From the NCBI RefSeq assembly GCF_002631185.1, contig NZ_PDNU01000005.1, positions 1-64,000 of the forward strand: 64,000 nt of DNA. Direction: 5' to 3'. A program made the position numbers and the translations under genes. This DNA is from Teichococcus rhizosphaerae (GTDB lineage Bacteria > Pseudomonadota > Alphaproteobacteria > Acetobacterales > Acetobacteraceae). Under the pieces are notes generated by a model. It made no database searches. It was not told the origin of the DNA and was given only the letters and a program-made list of their open reading frames with translations. Below, one piece after another: positions 59,325-64,000 of this stretch. Position 1 is the first letter of the stretch. Every line of letters begins with the position of its first letter.

Positions 59325-60212
59325 TCAGGCCAATGGGGGCGAGGCCAGCGGATGGTGGGTCTCGACCAGCTGCCGCAGCCGCTCCTCCATCACCCGCGTG
59401 TAGATCTGGGTGGTGGCGATGTCGGCATGGCCGAGCAGCATCTGCAGGGCGCGCAGATCGGCGCCGCCTTCCAGCAGGTGGCTGGCGAAGGAATGGCGCA
59501 GGACATGCGGGCTGACCTTGGCGGGGTCGAGCCCCGCCGCCAGCGCCGCCTGCTTCACCAGCAGCAGCAGCCCCTGGCGCGTCAGGTGGCCGGCCGCCCC
59601 ATGCGAGGGGAACAGCCACTTGGAGGGCTTCTTCGGGTCCCGCAGGGCGGCCACGGCGGCGCGCGCCCGCTCCGAGACCGGCACCAGCCGGTCCTTGCCG
59701 CCCTTGCCGCGCACGCGGATCAGCGCGCTGCCCTGCGCCAGGGCGTGCGCCGGCAGCGAGACCAGCTCGCTGGCGCGCAGGCCCGAGCAGTAGAGCAGCT
59801 CCAGCAGCGCCACCGTCAGCGGGCCGCGCTTGCCGGGGATGGTGGCGGCGGCGGCCAGCAGCGCCTCCACCTCCGCCACCCGCAGCGCCTTGGGCAGGGA
59901 GCGCGGCTGGCGGGGGCTGTCCAGCAGCTCGGTCGGGTCGTCGGCGCGCAGGTTCTCCCGCGCCAGGAAGCGGAAGAACTGCCGCATGGCCGAGAGCCGC
60001 CGCGCCGCCGTGCGCGGCGAAAGGCCGGCATCGGTCAGCCGCGCCAGATAGGCGCGCAGCATCTCGGTCGAGGCGCCGGCGAGCGATTCGCCACGCCGGC
60101 GGGCATAGGTTTCGAAATCGGCGAGGTCGGCCTCGTAGGCGGCCAGCGTGTTGCGCGCGGCGCCGCGCTCGGCCGAGAGCATCTCCAGGAAGGCTTCGAG
60201 GTGGCGGTCCAT
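59325..60212 (-). CDS. xerD: tyrosine recombinase XerD
   Basis: A 295-residue partner of XerC for chromosome dimer resolution at dif. An N-terminal core-binding domain (residues 1-90, with RNTLAAYEADL and RRLSAMRQFFRFL) precedes the catalytic domain with R146 (SGLRASEL), K170, H236 and R239 (HVLRH), H262 (LGHAD) and nucleophile Y271 (TTQIYTRV). The ending ...LVETHHPLA is a typical XerD tail that contacts XerC. It starts at 60212, 40 bases after the small membrane protein. It differs clearly from the XerC at 1447-2373. Confidence 0.95.
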   Translation of the reverse strand: MDRHLEAFLEMLSAERGAARNTLAAYEADLADFETYARRRGESLAGASTEMLRAYLARLTDAGLSPRTAARRLSAMRQFFRFLARENLRADDPTELLDSPRQPRSLPKALRVAEVEALLAAAATIPGKRGPLTVALLELLYCSGLRASELVSLPAHALAQGSALIRVRGKGGKDRLVPVSERARAAVAALRDPKKPSKWLFPSHGAAGHLTRQGLLLLVKQAALAAGLDPAKVSPHVLRHSFASHLLEGGADLRALQMLLGHADIATTQIYTRVMEERLRQLVETHHPLASPPLA

Positions 60213-60252
60213 CCCGGTGTCCTGGCTGCTGTTCCCGCCCGCCCGGCCGGCC

Positions 60253-60399
60253 TCAGCGCGTGCCGAAGCGCTCGTTGGGCAGGGTGCGCTCGACCGGCTG
60301 CTGCGTCACGGGCGGCGGAAAGGCGCCCAGCACCAGCAGCCCGCCCAGGGCGGCGATGACGAGGACAAGGATCAGGAGAAGCAAGGGACGGCGAAACAT
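60253..60399 (-). CDS. small single-helix membrane protein
   Basis: A 48-residue reading frame: a short basic start MFRRP, one hydrophobic helix (about residues 5-25) and a polar tail ending PNERFGTR. It lies 40 bases before xerD on the same strand and is divergent from aroKB. The frame is open upstream, but the ATG at 60399 starts exactly at the helix. The composition is that of a real membrane peptide; no function is known. Confidence 0.5.
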   Translation of the reverse strand: MFRRPLLLLILVLVIAALGGLLVLGAFPPPVTQQPVERTLPNERFGTR

Positions 60400-60434
60400 G
60401 GCGGCCGGGGGTATCCTGCACGGCGGGGTGTGAT

Positions 60435-62210
60435 GTGCTACCGTCCGGCCCCGTGTCACGCAACCTCGGCTTCGCCATCATTCCACCCGCCGCGCCCCCG
60501 GCTCCCGAGTCCGCCTCCGCCCCGCCGGGCGCGCGGCGCCAGGCCGGGGAGGCCGCCCCCTCGGCCCTGGCCCCGGGCAGGCCGCGCTCGGTGGTGCTGG
60601 TGGGCATGCCCGGCTCCGGCAAGTCCTCCATCGGCCGCCGCCTGGCGCAGCGCCTGGGCCTGCCCTTCCTTGACGCGGACGCCGAGATCGAGGCCGCCGC
60701 GGGCCAGCCGATCACCGAGATCTTCGCCCGCTACGGCGAGCCGCATTTTCGCGAGGGGGAGCGCCGGGTCATCGCGCGGCTGCTGTCCGGCCCGCCCGTC
60801 GTGCTGGCCACCGGCGGCGGCGCCTATGCCGATGCCGAGACGCGCCGCGCCATCCGCGACTCGGGCGCCGTGGCGCTGTGGCTGCGCTGCACCGTGCCGG
60901 TGCTGCTGCCGCGCGTCTCGGGCCGCAGCACCCGCCCGATGTTCCTCAACCAGGACCCGGAGGCGGTGCTCAACCGCCTGATGACCGCCCGCCACCCCTT
61001 CTATGCCGAGGCCGATATCGTGGTGAACTGCCTGGACGAATCCCCCGAGACCACGACGGACCGCGTGCAGGCCGCGCTGGAGGGCCATGCCATGCCGGCG
61101 CGCCTGCCGGTGGCGCTTTCCGCCAATCCCTATGAGGTGGTGGTGGGCGAGGGGCTGCTGGCGCGCGCCGGCGGGCTGATCGCGCCCGTGCTGCCGGCGC
61201 GGCGGGTGGCCATCGTCAGCGACGCCAGCGTGGCCGCGCTGCACCTGCCCACCCTGCGCGCCGGGCTGGAGCGGGCCGGCTTCGAGATCCGCGCCAGCCT
61301 GTCCGTGCCGCCGGGCGAGGGCAGCAAGAGCTTCGCCCGGTTCGCCGCGCTGATGGAGGAGCTGCTGGCCGCGGGCGTGGACCGGAGCACCGCCATCGTG
61401 GCGCTGGGCGGCGGGGTGGTGGGCGACCTCGCGGGCTTCGCCGCCGCCGCCGCGCTGCGCGGCCTGCCCTTCGTGCAGGTGCCCACCACCCTGCTGGCGC
61501 AGGTGGACAGCTCGGTGGGCGGCAAGACGGGCATCAACCTCAAGGCCGGCAAGAACCTGGCCGGCGCCTTCCACCAGCCGCGCATCGTGCTGGCCGACAC
61601 GGGCGTGCTGGCCACCCTCCCCCCGCGCGAGCTGCGCGCCGGCTATGCCGAGGTGGCCAAGCACGGGCTGCTGCAGGGCCCGCTCTGGGAGTGGTGCGAG
61701 GCGAACGGCGCCCGCGCCGTGGCGGGCGATCCGGAGGCGCTGCGCCACGCCGTGCTGGAAAGCTGCCGCCTGAAGGCCGCCGTGGTGGCGGCCGACGAGC
61801 GCGAGGAAAGCCCCGAGGGCGGCCGCGCCCTGCTCAATCTCGGCCACACCTTCGGCCACGCCATCGAGGCCGAGTGCGGCTATGACGGCAGCCTGCTGCA
61901 TGGCGAGGGCGTGGCGGTGGGCCTCGGCCTCGCCGCCCGGCTCTCGGCGCGGCTCGGCCTGTGCGACGCGGCGCTGCCGGGGCGGGTCGAGGCGCATCTC
62001 GCGGCCGTCGGCCTCCCCGCCCGCCTCGCCGACCTGCCGCGCCGCTTCGGCGTGGCGGCGCTGATGGGCCGCATGCGCAAGGACAAGAAGGTGCGCGACG
62101 GCGCGCTGCGCTTCGTGCTGCTGCGCGGCCCCGGCGAGGCGCTGACCCGCGGCGACGTGGAGCCCGCCCTGGTCGAGGCCCTGCTGCGCGAGGCCGGCGC
62201 GGCGGACTGA
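60435..62210 (+). CDS. aroKB: fused shikimate kinase / 3-dehydroquinate synthase
   Basis: A 591-residue fusion of two shikimate-pathway enzymes. Residues about 50-215 are shikimate kinase: P-loop GMPGSGKSS, DADAEIE for shikimate and Mg2+, and TGGGAY. Residues about 225-591 are 3-dehydroquinate synthase: NAD-binding GGGVVGDLAGFAA, VPTTLLAQVDSSVGGKTGIN, and the zinc ligands Glu (in AGYAEVAKHG) and His (LNLGHTFGHAIE, LLHGEGV). In most bacteria aroK and aroB are adjacent separate genes; here they are one frame. It starts with GTG at 60435 or possibly the GTG at 60453. The first 45 residues are Ala/Pro-rich. Confidence 0.95.
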   Translation: MLPSGPVSRNLGFAIIPPAAPPAPESASAPPGARRQAGEAAPSALAPGRPRSVVLVGMPGSGKSSIGRRLAQRLGLPFLDADAEIEAAAGQPITEIFARYGEPHFREGERRVIARLLSGPPVVLATGGGAYADAETRRAIRDSGAVALWLRCTVPVLLPRVSGRSTRPMFLNQDPEAVLNRLMTARHPFYAEADIVVNCLDESPETTTDRVQAALEGHAMPARLPVALSANPYEVVVGEGLLARAGGLIAPVLPARRVAIVSDASVAALHLPTLRAGLERAGFEIRASLSVPPGEGSKSFARFAALMEELLAAGVDRSTAIVALGGGVVGDLAGFAAAAALRGLPFVQVPTTLLAQVDSSVGGKTGINLKAGKNLAGAFHQPRIVLADTGVLATLPPRELRAGYAEVAKHGLLQGPLWEWCEANGARAVAGDPEALRHAVLESCRLKAAVVAADEREESPEGGRALLNLGHTFGHAIEAECGYDGSLLHGEGVAVGLGLAARLSARLGLCDAALPGRVEAHLAAVGLPARLADLPRRFGVAALMGRMRKDKKVRDGALRFVLLRGPGEALTRGDVEPALVEALLREAGAAD

Positions 62211-62318
62211 GCGCGCGGCTGCCATGCGCGGCCCTCCCCGTCCTTGGGCTTCCACGGCCGGGGCGGCCATGCCATAGCGGAAGCCCTGTTGCGACGCATC
62301 ATGCCGGGAGGCCTGCCC

Positions 62319-62900
62319 ATGCCCCTCTCCCCGCCCGCCGCGCGCCGCCCACTGCATCGGCGTCTGATCGACATGCACGGCTATGCGCGCGAGGACGGCC
62401 TGTTCGACATCGAGGGCCACTTGGTCGACACCAAGCCGCACGGCTTCGTGACGCTGGACCGCACCGTGGGACCGGACGAGCCGCTGCACGGCATGTGGAT
62501 CCGGCTGACGGTGGATGACGACCTGCTGATCCATGCCTGCGAGGCCTCCACCGATTTCAGCCCCTATGCCATCTGCCCCGGGGCGGCGCCCAACTTCGCC
62601 CGTCTGGCGGGGCTGCGCATCGGCCTCGGCTTCAACCGCGCGGTGCAGGAGCGGGTGGGCGGCACGCTGGGCTGCACCCATCTGCGCGAGATGATGGCGC
62701 AGCTCGCCACCGTCGCCTTCCAGACCACCTATGACGCGCGGCAGGCGCGCCGCAAGGCCGAGGCGGCCGCGACCGGGCGGGTGCGCCGCCCCGCCCTGGT
62801 CGATAGCTGCCTCGCCTATGCCGAGGGCAGCGACGTGGTGGCACGCCACTGGCCGGACTACGCCGCCAGCCGCCAGGCGGGCCAGGACGCGGCCGAGTGA
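62319..62900 (+). CDS. DUF2889 family protein
   Basis: A 193-residue cytosolic protein. RLIDMHGYAREDGLFDIEGHLVDTKPHGF (about residues 15-43) and the C-terminal GCTHLREM match the DUF2889 family. Function unknown; relatives occur near aromatic or phenylacetate breakdown genes in other bacteria. The ATG at 62319 was preferred to an ATG six codons earlier because gggagg lies seven bases upstream and the protein then starts in the family style (MPLSPPA). It follows aroKB by about 110 bases. Confidence 0.8.
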   Translation: MPLSPPAARRPLHRRLIDMHGYAREDGLFDIEGHLVDTKPHGFVTLDRTVGPDEPLHGMWIRLTVDDDLLIHACEASTDFSPYAICPGAAPNFARLAGLRIGLGFNRAVQERVGGTLGCTHLREMMAQLATVAFQTTYDARQARRKAEAAATGRVRRPALVDSCLAYAEGSDVVARHWPDYAASRQAGQDAAE

Positions 62901-62927
62901 GCCCGGGCCCGGCGCGGGCCGGGCTCA
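62898..62927. terminator. bidirectional hairpin made from two stop codons
   Basis: A 9-bp perfect inverted repeat, tgagcccgg / ccgggctca, with a 12-base GC-rich centre that can pair further. The first three bases are the DUF2889 stop, and the last three are the stop of the convergent TPR gene. Confidence 0.8.
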
Positions 62928-64000
62928 GTCCTCGTCGCGGCTGAAGAAGGCGCGCAGGAAGCGGCGCAGGCGCGAGGGCTGCGGCCCGAGCTCCGCCGCC
63001 TCCTGCTCGGTGAGGTCGGGCGGGCCGAGCCGCTCCGCGATGGCCCGCACCCTGGCATCCCCGGGCAGCCGCCGCGCCGCCTCGGCCGCCACGCGCCGCG
63101 CCAGCTCCAGCCGCCCCGTCCGCTCCAGGGCGCGGGCCAGGCCGATATGCGCGGCCCCCAGATCGGGCGCGAGCAGCATCGCCTCGCGGAACACCGGCTC
63201 CGCCTCCCCCGGCTCGCCCACGAAGAGCAGCAGCTGCCCGAGCCAGAGAAAGGCCTGCGGGTCCTTCTCCGCCCCCTCGGTCTGGCGGCGGGCGATGGCG
63301 ATGGCCTCGGCACGGTCGCCCCGCGCGGCCAGGGTGTGGCTGAGGCCGAGCAGCGCCTTGGCATGGGCCGGGTTCTGCTTCAGCACGATGCGGAACTGCG
63401 CCTCGGCCTCGTCCAGCTTGCCGTTGTTCAGCAGCAGGTGGCCGTAATGCACGTGCAGCTTGCCGTCGCCCGGCGCGTCGCGCACGCCGCGCCTGCACAG
63501 CTCCAGCGCCTCCGTCATCCGCTTCTGGCTGCCCAGCACCAGGGACAGGCCCTGATAGACATGGCCGACATTCTGGCGCAGCGCCAGCGCGGCGCGGAAC
63601 GGGCCTTCGGCCTCGTTGAACGCGCCCATGCCGAGCAGGGCATGGCCGGCGCGGGCCTGGCTGTAGAAGTCCTCCGGCCGCAATTCGGCCTGGCGCAGCG
63701 CCACGGCGATGGCGGCCTGGCGGTCGCCCGCGTCGCGGAGCGCGCGCATGCGCAGCCGCAGGCCACGGATGATGTCCTGCTCGGTGATGCCGGGGGAAAG
63801 CCCCAGCTCCAGCGCCCGCTTCCACAGCCGGTTGGCCATCTCCAGGTGGCCGCGCCGGAAGGCGGCGTTGCCGGCGTGGCGGAACCAGTGCGGGCTCTGG
63901 TGGCGGCGGGCGCGCATCAGCGCCGTCAGCGCCGCCAGGTCCTCGGCCAGGATCAGGCCGAGCACCTGGCGCAGAAAGGCGCTCTCCACCAGCAGCCAGA
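62925..64000 (-). CDS. TPR-repeat protein, cut by the window end
   Basis: At least 354 residues of tetratricopeptide repeats, with no in-frame stop up to position 64000, so the N-terminus is probably outside the window. Several 34-residue units are clear, for example AEAQFRIVLKQNPAHAKALLGLSHTLAARGD, with the usual A/G/Y/P spacing across about residues 100-310. The C-terminus is charged (RRFLRAFFSRDED). TPR proteins act as protein-binding scaffolds; the partner is unknown. Convergent with DUF2889, with which it shares a terminator hairpin. Confidence 0.82.
   Translation of the reverse strand, partial: WLLVESAFLRQVLGLILAEDLAALTALMRARRHQSPHWFRHAGNAAFRRGHLEMANRLWKRALELGLSPGITEQDIIRGLRLRMRALRDAGDRQAAIAVALRQAELRPEDFYSQARAGHALLGMGAFNEAEGPFRAALALRQNVGHVYQGLSLVLGSQKRMTEALELCRRGVRDAPGDGKLHVHYGHLLLNNGKLDEAEAQFRIVLKQNPAHAKALLGLSHTLAARGDRAEAIAIARRQTEGAEKDPQAFLWLGQLLLFVGEPGEAEPVFREAMLLAPDLGAAHIGLARALERTGRLELARRVAAEAARRLPGDARVRAIAERLGPPDLTEQEAAELGPQPSRLRRFLRAFFSRDED

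Overview
The window reads as a chromosomal segment of a very GC-rich alphaproteobacterium. Acetobacteraceae (a Roseomonas-like member of the Rhodospirillales) is the best fit. The reasons are strong G/C bias at third codon positions, frequent GTG starts, two orphan Bug/TctC-type solute receptors plus a TAXI receptor, the gene order zapE / mdh-sucCDAB / sdhCDAB, a shikimate kinase-dehydroquinate synthase fusion, and an RNase E with an acidic insert. This assignment is inferred from gene content. No rRNA, tRNA, insertion sequence, prophage or CRISPR array was found; almost everything looks like core chromosome.

Layout. 0.1-3.5 kb: transaldolase/FsaA-like gene, DUF484 gene and xerC on +, then a small membrane protein and a YoaK-family protein on -. 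3.5-19.7 kb: a TCA-cycle block, all on -, read right to left: sdhCDAB, zapE, a small secreted protein, mdh, sucC, sucD, sucA, sucB, lpdA. A plus-strand Bug receptor gene sits between sucB and lpdA, and a plus-strand DUF2171 gene between sdhB and zapE. 19.9-23.2 kb: glycine-zipper lipoprotein, asd, TAXI receptor, DUF1489. 23.5-30.8 kb: a six-gene hyfBCEFGI-like operon on - for a complex I/group 4 hydrogenase-related membrane complex. By eye, all four nickel-ligand cysteines of its large subunit are replaced, and key charged residues of both antiporter-like subunits are also replaced. This is the most unusual item in the window.

31-46 kb: mixed accessory and envelope genes. They include an aldo/keto reductase, an IalB-like secreted protein, a tiny Tat-signal ORF, a 15-bp minisatellite next to a DUF983 gene, a MocR regulator convergent with an aminotransferase, a gamma-glutamyltransferase-like lipoprotein divergent from a BepA-like M48 protease, a DsbA-like thiol oxidoreductase and an AstE/AspA-type deacylase. 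A + operon of RraA-like, Ldh-family, Bug receptor and 3-hydroxyisobutyrate dehydrogenase-like genes follows. 45.3-64 kb: CinA/MoaB-like protein, a GNAT-Nudix fusion, rne, an 800-bp gap, amiC, secA, a parvulin isomerase with argJ, accA, a GFA-family gene, xerD, a small membrane protein, aroKB, DUF2889, and a TPR protein cut by the window end.

Working together: sdh, mdh, suc and lpd give the 2-oxoglutarate-to-oxaloacetate part of the TCA cycle apart from fumarase. argJ, asd and aroKB cover committed steps in arginine, aspartate-family and aromatic amino acid synthesis. secA, the isomerase, the DsbA-like protein, the M48 protease and AmiC serve export and the envelope. Most convergent gene pairs are separated by clear GC-rich hairpins, listed below.
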